From positions 1-54,442 of the forward strand of contig JAHHSR010000004.1 of NCBI GenBank assembly GCA_020025075.1: DNA of 54,442 nucleotides, read 5' to 3'. Both the position numbers and the translations under genes were made by a program. How positions within the stretch are numbered: the stretch's first letter is position 1; the number at the start of each line of letters is the position of its first letter. The stretch comes from Pectinatus sp. (GTDB taxonomy: Bacteria; Bacillota; Negativicutes; Selenomonadales; Selenomonadaceae). Under the pieces are notes generated by a model. The model saw only the letters and a list, made by a program, of their open reading frames with translations. It had not been told where the DNA came from and made no database searches. Shown here piece after piece: positions 14,677 through 22,786 of the stretch.

Positions 14677-15555
14677 GTGAATAAGAGATTAAAGGGATTT
14701 ATACTCCTTATCGTTGGATCCGTGCTCTGGGGCACGATGGGCGTCGTGGTGCAATACCTGCTCGAAAATAAGCAGTTTGACCCGGCCTGGATTACTTCTG
14801 CGCGCCTTACGGCAGCGGGCTTTATCTTATTGGTAGTCGATAAAATTTTAAACGGCAGCAAAATCATGGCAATCTGGAATAAGCGTGATGCAGCCAATAT
14901 TTTGGTTTTCAGCGTTTTTGGCATGATTGGCACGCAATTTTGCTACATCGAAGCCATTCATTACAGCAATGCCGCGACGGCGACAATCCTACAGTATTTG
15001 ATGCCCGTCATCATCTTGGTCTATTTGCTCTTCAAAGAAAAGCGCGGTCCGATGTTTAAGGAGTCGCTTTGCCTGAGCATGGCCGTTATCGGCACCTTTT
15101 TGCTCATCACGAAAGGCCATTTTGACTCTTTGGCGATTTCGCCGGCAGCACTGTTTTGGGGACTTTTGTCCGCCGTGGCAGCCGCAGTTTACACTTTGCA
15201 GCCACGCCGCATGCTCAAGCGTTACTCTTCCGCCTATGTTGTCGGCTGGGGCATGCTCGGCGGCGGCATCTTGCTTTCTTTTTACCGTTCGCCCTTCCAG
15301 TTTACGGGTGTAATGGACATGGAAGCCATCTTTGCGCTTTCCTTTGTAATAGTCTTTTGCACGGTCATCTCGTTTTGGGGATATGTGGAAAGCACGAAAT
15401 ATCTCTACCCGACAGAAGTTGGCACGCTGTCCTCAATCGAGCCGTTTTCCGCCGTTTTGCTCACAATCATGTGCCTCAACGTCTCATTTGGCGTGGCTGA
15501 GATAATTGGCGGTCTGCTCATCCTCAGCACAATTTTCATCATCGCGCGAAAATAA
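14677..15555 (+). CDS. EamA-family (DMT) transporter
   Basis: A 292-residue drug/metabolite transporter with ten predicted helices as two EamA repeats (about 8-140 and 152-290). Seen: GSVLWGTMGVVVQYLL at the N-terminus, YIEAIHYSNAATATILQYLMP in the first repeat and STKYLYPTEVGTLSSIEPFSAVLL in the second. Such carriers export amino acids or other metabolites; substrate unknown. GTG start with AGGAAGGTG upstream. It is alone between its own promoter and a bidirectional terminator, behind possible operator sites. Confidence 0.9.
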   Translation: MNKRLKGFILLIVGSVLWGTMGVVVQYLLENKQFDPAWITSARLTAAGFILLVVDKILNGSKIMAIWNKRDAANILVFSVFGMIGTQFCYIEAIHYSNAATATILQYLMPVIILVYLLFKEKRGPMFKESLCLSMAVIGTFLLITKGHFDSLAISPAALFWGLLSAVAAAVYTLQPRRMLKRYSSAYVVGWGMLGGGILLSFYRSPFQFTGVMDMEAIFALSFVIVFCTVISFWGYVESTKYLYPTEVGTLSSIEPFSAVLLTIMCLNVSFGVAEIIGGLLILSTIFIIARK

Positions 15556-15560
15556 TCAGC

Positions 15561-15604
15561 AAAAAGTGCGCCACTGTGTTATCAACAGTGTGCGCACTTT
15601 TTTT
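15561..15604. terminator. Bidirectional terminator between convergent genes
   Basis: AAAAAGTGCG-CCACTGT, loop, ACAGTG-TGCGCACTTTTTTT: a near-perfect stem with A-run and T-run flanks. Confidence 0.85.
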
Positions 15605-15652
15605 GTGGATAACATGAGCTAGTCTTGCATAGATGGCAAGAAATGGATTTTG

Positions 15653-16405
15653 CTATTTTTCTTCGAGGAGCTGCTCGCGCATGCCAAAAAAACCGCGGTA
15701 GGCAAGGCAGCTGGCGGCAAAAGTCGTCAAGGTTACGCTGCCCGTGAGCATGAAGGCGACCATGATTTGGTATTTTATTGCCACCTGTGGAGCCGTGCCA
15801 GCCAAAATCATGCCCGTCATCATGCCTGGCAGCTGCACTATCCCCAAGGTTTTCATTGAGTCGATGGTCGGCATCATTGCCGTCTTCATGGCAGAACTTA
15901 TAATGGCGCAAGAGGCCTGCGCTATTGAGGCTCCAAGGCAAAGGTGCGTTTCGATTTCAGCCCTTTTTTGCGCAAAGTCCAAGAGCAAGCTGCGGTAGAG
16001 AATTCCCAAGGCGACCATCGAGTTGCCGATAATCATGCCGCCGACGGGAATGATATTTTGCGGCGCAGAAGTGATGACGCCGCACAAGACGAGGCAGCAA
16101 AGCGTCAAAAAGGCGGCGCAGCAGATGGAAAAAAAGGAAATGAAGAAGGCGTTTTTGATGCCCTTGCCGCGCCCGGCCGCAACTTTTGCGGCATTGGCAG
16201 CCATGGTGACGATGATGCAGGCCGTGAAGAGAAAATTATCGGTGTGAAAGATGAACTTCAGCAAAAAGCCGATGACAGTAAGCTGTACGGCAGCGCGCAA
16301 ACAGCCGATGAGAATATCGCGTCCCAGCCCGAGCTGTTTTTTTGCCGAAACCAAAAAGGCCAAAAAGGGCAAAATAAGAATACCCAAAAGGGAGTAATCG
16401 CTCAT
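15653..16405 (-). CDS. fetB: ABC exporter permease, FetB/UPF0014 family
   Basis: A 250-residue membrane protein of the FetB (YbbM) family; E. coli FetAB is linked to iron export and oxidative-stress resistance. Six to seven helices are visible. Family segments: GCLRAAVQLTVIGFLL, PVGGMIIGNSMVALG, and PTIDSMKTLGIVQLPGMMTGMILAG, the last being the UPF0014 signature. Its start overlaps the end of the ATPase gene by 4 bp (ATGA type), so the pair is translated together. GGAGG precedes the ATG. Confidence 0.9.
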   Translation of the reverse strand: MSDYSLLGILILPFLAFLVSAKKQLGLGRDILIGCLRAAVQLTVIGFLLKFIFHTDNFLFTACIIVTMAANAAKVAAGRGKGIKNAFFISFFSICCAAFLTLCCLVLCGVITSAPQNIIPVGGMIIGNSMVALGILYRSLLLDFAQKRAEIETHLCLGASIAQASCAIISSAMKTAMMPTIDSMKTLGIVQLPGMMTGMILAGTAPQVAIKYQIMVAFMLTGSVTLTTFAASCLAYRGFFGMREQLLEEK

Positions 16406-17082
16406 TTTTTCTCCTCCGTAAAATAAGTCTTTGTCGTGCCGCAGTAAGAAAGCGTCGCTTTTTCGAGGACGAGGATTTTATTGGACAGCTTTTTTAAGTC
16501 GGCACTGTCATGCGTGACAAAGATAATCGTAAGGCCTTCTTGCCGCTTTTTTTGAAGAAGCTTTGCGACAGCGGCCTTGGCCGTGGTATCAAGACAAGCG
16601 CAGGCCTCATCTAAGAGCAATATCTCGGGCTCGGCAAGAAGGGTCCGCAAGAGGCAGATGCGCTGCTGCTCGCCGCCTGAAAGAGCGGCGCACCTTTTAA
16701 AAAGTGTACCATCTGGCAAATTAATGCTTTTTAGAAGGGAAGAAAAGAGCTCATCTTGCACCCTTTTGTCGCGCAGCCGCACGGGATACATGAGTTCTTC
16801 GCGCACGGTCTTTTTTAGGAGGCAGGGCTTTTGCGCAACGAGACCGATTTTTTGCCGCAATTTTTGCGGCGCATATTTTTCATAGGGCTGTCCCTGGAAA
16901 AAAAGCGTGCCATCTTTTGGCACGTCTAGCGCGCAGATGAGGCGCAAAAGCGAAGTCTTGCCCGTGCCGGAAGACGCGCTGATGCCCAGGCAGTCGCCCT
17001 TTTCGAGGTCGAAGCTGATATTTTCAAGCAATACATTATTTTGTCTGATAATTTTGACATTTTTGCAGGAAAAAATAGCCAT
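16402..17082 (-). CDS. fetA: ABC exporter ATP-binding subunit, FetA type
   Basis: A 226-residue ABC ATPase. Walker A is ISASSGTGKTSL (about 33-44), the Q-loop is in GLVAQKPCLL, the signature is ALSGGEQQRICLLRTL, Walker B is ILLLDEACACLD, and the switch His is in FVTHDS. ATG 17082 has GGGAG 9 nt upstream; an in-frame TTG at 17097 overlaps that site. Partner of the FetB-type permease. The serS terminator lies just upstream, and no separate promoter was recognised. Confidence 0.9.
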   Translation of the reverse strand: MAIFSCKNVKIIRQNNVLLENISFDLEKGDCLGISASSGTGKTSLLRLICALDVPKDGTLFFQGQPYEKYAPQKLRQKIGLVAQKPCLLKKTVREELMYPVRLRDKRVQDELFSSLLKSINLPDGTLFKRCAALSGGEQQRICLLRTLLAEPEILLLDEACACLDTTAKAAVAKLLQKKRQEGLTIIFVTHDSADLKKLSNKILVLEKATLSYCGTTKTYFTEEKK

Positions 17083-17094
17083 ATCTCTATCTCC

Positions 17095-17131
17095 CAAAAA
17101 AGCCAGCTGCCCGCTTTTGCGGCAGCTGGCT
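17095..17131 (-). terminator. Terminator of serS
   Basis: AGCCAGCTGCC / GGCAGCTGGCT with a loop of about 9 nt and a T6 run on the minus strand, 7 nt past the serS stop codon. Confidence 0.85.
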
Positions 17132-17138
17132 TCAAGAT

Positions 17139-18416
17139 TTATTTGCAGGCAGTGATGACATCTACGCCCATATAAGGCTTTAACACTTCGGGTACCAAAA
17201 TCGTGCCATCTTCTTGCTGGTAATTTTCCATGATGGCGGCGACGGTACGGCCGACGGCAAGACCCGAACCATTTAAGGTATGGACGTATTCGGGCTTTGA
17301 TTTTGTATCGCGGCGGAAGCGGATATTAGCGCGGCGTGCCTGATAGTCCTCAACATTCGAGCAAGAGGAGATTTCGCGGTAGGTATTGTAGCTGGGCAGC
17401 CAAACTTCAATATCATACGTCTTGGCAGCCGTAAAACCAATATCGCCACTGCAAAGCGTCACGACGCGATAGGGAATTTCGAGCAGCTCCAAGATATGCG
17501 AAGCATCTTTGACCATGGCTTCCAGCTCGTCATAAGAAGTTTCAGGCTTGACAAACTTGATGAGCTCAACCTTGTTGAACTGGTGCTGGCGGATGAGTCC
17601 GCGCGTATCGCGTCCGGACGAGCCCGCTTCTTCGCGGAAACATGCCGTATAGACGCAGTAATGTTCAGGCAAATCAGCTCCATCGAGAATTTCGCCGCGG
17701 TGGTAATTCGTAGCCGGCACTTCACCCGTCGGGACGAGATAAAGGTCAGCATCTTGAATTTTGAACATATCTTCGGCAAATTTTGGCAGCTGACCCGTGC
17801 CAATCATCGAGTCCTTATTGACAATGTAAGGCGCGAGCATTTCCGTATAGCCATGCTGGGTGGCATGTACGTCCATCATAAAGCTGATGACGGCGCGTTC
17901 GAGGCGAGCGCCGAGACCCTTGTAAAAGGTAAAGCGCGATTCGGAAACCTTGGCGGCGCGTTCGACATCTAAGATGCCAAGGTCTGCACCGAGGTCCCAG
18001 TGTGCTTTCGGCGTGAAGGTAAATTCGCGCACCTTGCCCCAGCGGCGTACTTCGGGGTTTTCGCTGTCGTCCTTGCCGATGGGAACCGACTCGTTGAGCA
18101 TATTCGGGATGTGCAGCAAGATATTCTTCAAGCTGTCTTCAACTTTTTGCAACTTAGCATCCAGTGCGGCAATTTCATCGCCGACGGCGCGCATTTCGCT
18201 CACGAGAGAGGAGGCATCTTTGCCTTCCTTCTTTAGCGCGCTTATTTGCTTCGAGGCATTATTGCGCTTGCTTTTAAGCGCTTCCGTTTCGCCGATGATT
18301 TGGCGGCGCTGTTCTTCCAGGTTTTTAAAATCGCTCAAGTCGAGGCTTACATGGCGATTTTCGAGCATGGTTTTTACTTTGTCGAGATTATCTCGCACGA
18401 ATTTGATATCAAGCAT
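17139..18416 (-). CDS. serS: Seryl-tRNA synthetase
   Basis: A 425-residue class IIa synthetase. The N-terminal coiled-coil arm (about 30-105, QRRQIIGETEALKSKRNNASK..) recognises the long variable arm of tRNA-Ser. Motif 2 lies in SSGRDTRGLIRQHQFNKVEL and motif 3 in GSGLAVGRTVAAIMENYQ. ATG 18416 begins the expected MLDIKFVRDN; AAAGGCGGG is upstream. It has its own promoter and terminator. No T-box was found in its leader of about 85 nt. Two serine tRNAs lie elsewhere in the window. Confidence 0.97.
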   Translation of the reverse strand: MLDIKFVRDNLDKVKTMLENRHVSLDLSDFKNLEEQRRQIIGETEALKSKRNNASKQISALKKEGKDASSLVSEMRAVGDEIAALDAKLQKVEDSLKNILLHIPNMLNESVPIGKDDSENPEVRRWGKVREFTFTPKAHWDLGADLGILDVERAAKVSESRFTFYKGLGARLERAVISFMMDVHATQHGYTEMLAPYIVNKDSMIGTGQLPKFAEDMFKIQDADLYLVPTGEVPATNYHRGEILDGADLPEHYCVYTACFREEAGSSGRDTRGLIRQHQFNKVELIKFVKPETSYDELEAMVKDASHILELLEIPYRVVTLCSGDIGFTAAKTYDIEVWLPSYNTYREISSCSNVEDYQARRANIRFRRDTKSKPEYVHTLNGSGLAVGRTVAAIMENYQQEDGTILVPEVLKPYMGVDVITACK

Positions 18417-18505
18417 ATTTAACCCGCCTTTTTGTTGATGTGCAGCTGGAGCCATAGAGGACAGCCGTTATAATTGGTAAAATAATATCCAGATGTTATC
18501 TAAAT

Positions 18506-18534
18506 ATTATATCATTTTGAAAAAGCTAATACAA
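18506..18534 (-). promoter_or_regulatory. Promoter of serS
   Basis: Minus strand: TTGTAT (18529-18534), 17 bp, TATAAT (18506-18511). Confidence 0.75.
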
Positions 18535-18541
18535 GATGAGC

Positions 18542-20494
18542 TCACGGCCCAAAATTGACCGTTACCTGAGCGCCGCTGGGCGCAAGGTTGTTCGCCCCCG
18601 GGGTCTGCGAGCGACAGATGCCGCTGCCGGTGGCATTCATGCTAAATCCGTCTTTTTGCAGGATTTGGGCCGCCTCGCGAATCGTCTTGCCATAAAGGTC
18701 CGGCACGACGCTCATCCCCTTGGGCACTTTTTTGGGGTAGGGGGCGATTTCGCGCGGCAGCGGTGTGGGCGCAAGTGTTTCGCCCTCGCTGGGAATAGGC
18801 ACGGAAGGCGGAATGTGCAGGTAGCGGAAAATTTTCGAGAAGATTTCGCGTACGATTGGCGCGGCGACCTGCCCGCCGTAGTAACTGCCGCGATGCGGGT
18901 CATCAATGATTACCAAGACGGCAATTTGCGGGTCGTCAGCCGGCGCAAAGCCGCAAAACGAAGCGACATACTGGCCGGGCAGGTAGCCGCCATGCACGAG
19001 GTCGACCTTTTGTGCCGTACCCGTCTTGCCGGCAATCTTGTAGCCGGGAATGGCAGCCTTGGAACCGCTGCCCGAAGAGACGACGCGCTCGAGCATCGAG
19101 ACGAGCATCTTGTCAGCCCACGGGTCGATGCAGCGGTGCACCTCCTGCGGCTTTACATCATCATAGACGGTGCCGTCGTGATTGTAGACGGTTTTGATGA
19201 TGTGCGGGCGCAGCAGCACGCCGTCATTGGCAATGGCGGCCATGGCCGTAATCATCTGCAGCGGCGTGACGGCGATGCCCTGCCCGATAGAGCTCGTGGC
19301 AACGTCAATGCGCGACATCGTTTTAGGATTGAAGAGAATACCGCGTTCTTCGCCAGGCAGCTCGATGCCGCTTTTGCGACCAAAGCCGAATTTTTTGGCA
19401 TAGTCCATGAGGCGCTGTCCGCCGAGCTCGAGCCCGACGTGGACAAAGCCCGTATTTAAGGACTCTCTCACGACATCCGAGAAGGTAACCGTGCCGAAGC
19501 TGGCGCCATTCCAGTTTTGAATGTGGCGGCCATCAATCGTAATGGTACCCGGGTCGACAAAGACGTCATCGGGGCGCACGAGCTTTTCCTGCAGTGCTGC
19601 CGCCGCAACGACAGCTTTAAAGGTCGAGCCGGGCTCGTAAACGAACGAGATGGCGCGATTTTTCCAGTCGGTCGGCTTATATTTGGCAAAGTCGTTGGGG
19701 TTGTAAGATGGCCGCGAGGCCATGGCCAGCACTTCACCCGTGCGCGGGTCCATGACAATGGCAATGGCATTGTCGGGGTCATCTTGGGCCATCGCATGGT
19801 CAAGAGCCTGCTCGACAATGAACTGGATTGTCGTATCGATGGTCAAGGTAACATTTTTGCACTGGTCGCTGCTAGGCAGCTGGAGATTAAAAAGCGAGTC
19901 CAAAATGGGACGGGAAAACGTATCTGTATTGATGGACGTCTCGACAATCTGTCCTTTTAAAAGCCGGTTCATCGACTGCTCGATGCCATCTAAGCCCTCG
20001 TTGTCCGTGCCGACAAAGCCGATGACATTGGAGGCGAGCATCTGATTGGGATAATAGCGCTTTGCCTCCTTGCGAAAGCCGAGACACGCCTGGTAATTTT
20101 TTTCTTTGATGAGCTTGTGGACAGCGGCGCTTTCATCTGAATCCATGCGCCGCGCCAGCCAGACGAAGCCGCCGCCCAGATTTATGCGCCGCAGTATTTC
20201 TTCTTTTTTCATGTGGATGAGGGGCGCAAGGTCAGTAGCCATCGCCTCGGGGTCCTTGACATGACTGGGGTCGACAAAAAGCGAATCCGTCATGATGCTC
20301 ACGGCGAGCTGGCGCCCATTGCGCCCCGAGATGGTGCCGCGTGGCAGATAGGTGACCATTTTTTCTTCGACCTGCAAATCGAGCCTGTGCTTCATTTCCT
20401 TATAGTCAAAAATCTGCACGTAGATATAGCGGAGCATGGTAACGGCCATGAAGAAATAAAAGAAGAGAAAAAAATAACTGATGCGCTTTTGCAA
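18542..20494 (-). CDS. Penicillin-binding protein 2 / SpoVD-like transpeptidase with PASTA domain
   Basis: A 650-residue class B PBP, a septal or sporulation-type D,D-transpeptidase. One N-terminal membrane helix (about 5-27), a dimerisation domain starting near RGTISGRNG, the transpeptidase nucleophile STFK (Ser290), SLN (345-347), KTGTAQ (about 470), and a C-terminal PASTA domain (about 585-650: VVPDLYGKTIREAAQIL). PASTA marks the SpoVD/Firmicute branch rather than FtsI of Proteobacteria. Start is TTG 20494 with GGAGG 8 nt upstream. It lies 21 nt downstream of the TonB-type gene in one operon, not in a dcw cluster. Confidence 0.93.
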   Translation of the reverse strand: MQKRISYFFLFFYFFMAVTMLRYIYVQIFDYKEMKHRLDLQVEEKMVTYLPRGTISGRNGRQLAVSIMTDSLFVDPSHVKDPEAMATDLAPLIHMKKEEILRRINLGGGFVWLARRMDSDESAAVHKLIKEKNYQACLGFRKEAKRYYPNQMLASNVIGFVGTDNEGLDGIEQSMNRLLKGQIVETSINTDTFSRPILDSLFNLQLPSSDQCKNVTLTIDTTIQFIVEQALDHAMAQDDPDNAIAIVMDPRTGEVLAMASRPSYNPNDFAKYKPTDWKNRAISFVYEPGSTFKAVVAAAALQEKLVRPDDVFVDPGTITIDGRHIQNWNGASFGTVTFSDVVRESLNTGFVHVGLELGGQRLMDYAKKFGFGRKSGIELPGEERGILFNPKTMSRIDVATSSIGQGIAVTPLQMITAMAAIANDGVLLRPHIIKTVYNHDGTVYDDVKPQEVHRCIDPWADKMLVSMLERVVSSGSGSKAAIPGYKIAGKTGTAQKVDLVHGGYLPGQYVASFCGFAPADDPQIAVLVIIDDPHRGSYYGGQVAAPIVREIFSKIFRYLHIPPSVPIPSEGETLAPTPLPREIAPYPKKVPKGMSVVPDLYGKTIREAAQILQKDGFSMNATGSGICRSQTPGANNLAPSGAQVTVNFGP

Positions 20495-20515
20495 ATAGAT
20501 ACCTCCGTTTCTCAG

Positions 20516-21187
20516 CTATTTTGCAGGTGGGAAGATGAACATTTCGGGAATGGGAATGGGATACGCCTTATTCATTGGCTTGAAGTGCCACGTGTAGACG
20601 GCAGCCAATGCGGCATTATCGAGGTCCTCGTTGCCAGACGTCTTGGTGACGTCCGCCCTTTTTACCGAGCCGTCTTTTTCGACCATGAATGTAATCTCGA
20701 CGGTCATTTCGCGCTTTAAGGGCATAAGGCTTTTCGGGACGACTGGGTATTTGTTGCCCGGTAGGGGCTTTGGCGTTTCAGGTGGGTGCATCGGGTCAAA
20801 TTCCGAGGCAAGGTTGATGCCTTTAAGCGAGGGCATATGATAGCGCGGCGGCACGTTCTTGACATTGCCCTTGGCACTTTGCAGAGGCGGTGCGGGCGCA
20901 GGTGGCGGCGGTGGCGCCGGCGCCTTTTTTGCCTCTTTTTGTGGCGGGGCATTTTTTGCTGGCGCAATCTGATGCATCGCCGGCGGCGCTACGGGCGTCA
21001 CCTTGACCTTTTGCGGTGGAGCGGCATTGGGCGGTGGCACCTTGACGAGCGTCAAGACGGGCATTTTTTTGGGCGGCACTTCCTTTTTGGGCAAGATGGC
21101 AAAGGAAAATAAAAGTGCGGCAATAAGCAGCAAATTGAGAAGCAAGCCCCCGATTACGGCGGCTTGCCAGCGTTGTTTTTCGTTCAT
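20516..21187 (-). CDS. Energy transducer TonB-family protein
   Basis: A 223-residue TonB-like protein: short cytoplasmic N-terminus, one membrane anchor (about 10-32), a Pro/Ala/Lys-rich periplasmic spacer (about 38-105, with a run of prolines near 90-98) and a C-terminal TonB domain (about 140-223: MTVEITFMVEKDGSVKRADVTKTSG). TonB with ExbBD energises outer-membrane transporters; no exbB, exbD or receptor is in the window. GAGG precedes the ATG. It lies 8 nt after the arnE-like gene and 21 nt before the PBP gene. Confidence 0.88.
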   Translation of the reverse strand: MNEKQRWQAAVIGGLLLNLLLIAALLFSFAILPKKEVPPKKMPVLTLVKVPPPNAAPPQKVKVTPVAPPAMHQIAPAKNAPPQKEAKKAPAPPPPPAPAPPLQSAKGNVKNVPPRYHMPSLKGINLASEFDPMHPPETPKPLPGNKYPVVPKSLMPLKREMTVEITFMVEKDGSVKRADVTKTSGNEDLDNAALAAVYTWHFKPMNKAYPIPIPEMFIFPPAK

Positions 21188-21195
21188 TTTGCGCC

Positions 21196-21558
21196 TCAGG
21201 AGCGGTAAAGGAGAAACACACCGCAGCAGATGAGCGCAATGCCGCCAACCTTATAAAAGGTCATGCTTTCGCCGAGCCAGAAATAGCCGACGATGGCAGC
21301 GACAATGTAGCCGATGCTCAAAAATGGATAGGCGTAGCTGACCTCCGTGCGCGAGAGCACGACAAGCCAGACGAGAAAGCTCAGCACGTAGCAAAAAAGG
21401 CCCAGATAAATGTAGACATTCGTGGTAGCTTTTAGGACCATGTGGATAATTGAATTTAAATCGACCGAAATATTGCCGATTAGCGACATGCCCTTTTTCA
21501 AGACGATTTGGGCGACGGCATTCAAAAGAACGCCGGTCAAGATGAGGACAAAGTTCAT
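21196..21558 (-). CDS. ArnE-like EamA/SMR-fold membrane protein
   Basis: A 120-residue four-helix protein (helices near 2-20, 42-62, 70-90, 98-117). It resembles ArnE/ArnF-type EamA half-transporters, which flip L-Ara4N-phosphoundecaprenol across the inner membrane: note GVLLNAVAQIVLKKGMSLIG and AYPFLSIGYIVAAIVGYFWLGESM. No second subunit is adjacent. The main arn operon, about 3.3 kb away, lacks arnE/F, so this gene may supply the step, but an SMR-type exporter is possible. The only good SD (AAGGAGG, 21601-21607) is 42 nt from the ATG, with a hairpin between. Confidence 0.7.
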   Translation of the reverse strand: MNFVLILTGVLLNAVAQIVLKKGMSLIGNISVDLNSIIHMVLKATTNVYIYLGLFCYVLSFLVWLVVLSRTEVSYAYPFLSIGYIVAAIVGYFWLGESMTFYKVGGIALICCGVFLLYRS

Positions 21559-21665
21559 TGCAGGCGGACAGAAGCTGCCAAGCGGCCCCTGCTCGCACCA
21601 CCTCCTTAAATACGATAAAGTAATGTCATCTGGTCTGAGTCGGCGCAGGTGGCAGATGTTTTGGC
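21556..21665 (-). promoter_or_regulatory. arnE leader: SD-hairpin-AUG with upstream anti-SD
   Basis: AAGGAGG (21601-21607) is separated from the AUG by GCAGG/CCTGC (21588-21592 with 21560-21564) around a 23-nt loop. Leaving the hairpin out, spacing is 9 nt. About 30 nt upstream of the SD, CCACCT can pair with AGGTGG of the SD (six Watson-Crick pairs, plus two G-U), while its neighbours CATCTG/CAGATG can form a competing hairpin. This suggests translational control; the start-side stem is only 5 bp. Confidence 0.45.
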
Positions 21666-21719
21666 GGGCGTTAGCTTTAAGCCCTGTGAGCCTTCATTTA
21701 GCATGAAGGCTTAGGGTCT

Positions 21720-22165
21720 TTAAATAGCGTGAAAACGCCTAGCCACAAAAACAGCAGTAAACTGAACCCTTTTTAGGGCTGCCGTTCACGATAAAGCGCT
21801 ACGTTTATCGCAGTTCTCCTATGAACTTCTTGCCATTTCTGGCAAGCACAGACTATATCTTCTCCTTGCCGTACCCGGGTACGGTTTAGGCGAAACCACT
21901 TCGGCTATCAAAAGCTTATAGCCTACTCCCGCAAGGGATAGTCGTTGGACTTTCTCCTGTTCGGAGCTTAGCTGCTGATTGGCGATTTTGGGGCACGTAG
22001 GCTTTGACCTTATGCCATTCGGGCAATTTTTTCTGCTTTCGCCGCCTTCGCACCGGAGCTTATTTCATCTCTATGCTGTAGCCTGCCCGACTTTACGCTT
22101 TTCCAGCAATTCAGTTTCTTTGTTGCGCAGCCTTAGCGCATCTCATACAAGTTTCCCTATATGCT
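21720..22165 (-). ncRNA. ORF-less group I intron (self-splicing ribozyme core)
   Basis: All four conserved group I elements occur in order on the minus strand. P is AATTGCTGGAAA (22100-22111). Q is AATCAGCAGC (21971-21980), pairing with P through GCTG/CAGC (P4). R is GTCCAACGACTA (21939-21950). S is AAGATATAGTCT (21850-21861), pairing with R through GACTA/TAGTC (P7). P6-like CTCC-GAACA-GGAG follows Q, P8-like GGCTAT/ATAGCC follows R, and a P2-like TGCGC/GCGCA hairpin lies near 22125-22141. Hairpins 3' of S (AGTTC/GAACT, CGATAAA/TTTATCG) fit P9 domains. There is no homing-endonuclease ORF. Splice sites are not determined, so the ends given are approximate. It sits between ydjM-like and arnE-like genes rather than inside a known exon. 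Confidence 0.8.
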
Positions 22166-22167
22166 TA

Positions 22168-22647
22168 CTATGCCGAAAATTCGCCGGCAAAAGCCGGCGA
22201 AAATTCCGTTCCTAATAAGAGTGCCAAAATACCGCCGACGAAAAAGTATTCGCCGGGCGAGCCGACAGAAAAAAGGCGTAGACCAATTTTCCTGTGCGGC
22301 CAGATGAGCGGCACGCGGCCGCAGACGCCATCTTCCAAGATATGGCAAAGGGCGCCGAAGAGGCCAAAAAGCAAGACGCGAAATGGCAGCATAAATTCCG
22401 GCGGCACGAGGTTTTGGTGTGCCAAAACCAAAAGCACAAAAATTCCCAGAAGATATGGTGCCGTCCAGTGCGTGAAAGTGCGGTGCTTTTTGCGCCACTG
22501 CCAATACGCCTTCTTTTGGCGCGGCGGCGGCCCCTCGAGCTTATCGGGCAACACGCTGCCGGCCATGGCAAAGAGCCCGTTTAAGGCATCGCCACTTATG
22601 GCAAAGGCAATGGCGCCCGTCAAGACGATATGATTAGCCCATTTCAC
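22168..22647 (-). CDS. YdjM-like membrane-bound metal-dependent hydrolase (DUF457)
   Basis: A 159-residue membrane protein of the YdjM/DUF457 family. Visible: WANHIVLTGAIAFAIS at the N-terminus, SVLPDKLEG, the family's HRTFTHW motif (His and Asp/Glu cluster presumed to bind metal), LFGALCHILEDGVCG, and a final helix. Function unproven; the family is annotated as LexA-regulated inner-membrane hydrolase in E. coli. GTG 22647 has AGGA 8 nt upstream. Its last ten codons encode a terminator-like hairpin, directly before the group I intron. Confidence 0.82.
   Translation of the reverse strand: MKWANHIVLTGAIAFAISGDALNGLFAMAGSVLPDKLEGPPPRQKKAYWQWRKKHRTFTHWTAPYLLGIFVLLVLAHQNLVPPEFMLPFRVLLFGLFGALCHILEDGVCGRVPLIWPHRKIGLRLFSVGSPGEYFFVGGILALLLGTEFSPAFAGEFSA
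22176..22201 (-). terminator. Terminator-like hairpin inside the ydjM 3' end
   Basis: TTCGCCGGC-TTTT-GCCGGCGAA (22180-22201), a 9-bp stem with a T4 tail on the minus strand, encoded within the last codons before the TAG. It may end transcription before the intron region or be a weak stop. Confidence 0.55.
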
Positions 22648-22734
22648 TAAAAAAATCCTTTCGTAAAAAATGCCGTGCGGCAAACCGCAATATTCCAGTT
22701 TTGTCCGCCGGCATATGTGATAGGTATAGCTTTA

Positions 22735-22753
22735 TATGCTATATATTAGCATA
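22735..22753. promoter_or_regulatory. Palindrome upstream of the ydjM-like gene
   Basis: TATGCTA-TATAT-TAGCATA, a perfect 7-bp inverted repeat about 90 bp upstream of the ydjM start in an AT-rich promoter-like region. Possible operator; the regulator is unknown. Confidence 0.4.
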
Positions 22754-22786
22754 CGCTTTTCTAAGTTACAACCAAAAGCGCGGCAA

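Noticed and set aside
18417..18541. T-box before serS
   Set aside because: The leader is only about 85 nt, with no T-box sequence or terminator/antiterminator pair.
18536..19459. Long plus-strand open frame opposite the PBP gene (307 codons)
   Set aside because: Antisense shadow created by codon bias; R/A/D/H-rich translation with no domain, while the minus strand encodes a clear PBP.
21556..21720. Guanidine (ykkC) riboswitch before the SMR-like gene
   Set aside because: SMR exporters are often guanidine-controlled, but the ykkC conserved motifs were not seen.
21600..22165. Group II intron or degenerate protein gene
   Set aside because: GTGCGAG near 21597 recalls a group II 5' end, but no domain V or reverse transcriptase is present, and the P/Q/R/S set fits group I. 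No frame longer than a few dozen codons has protein character.
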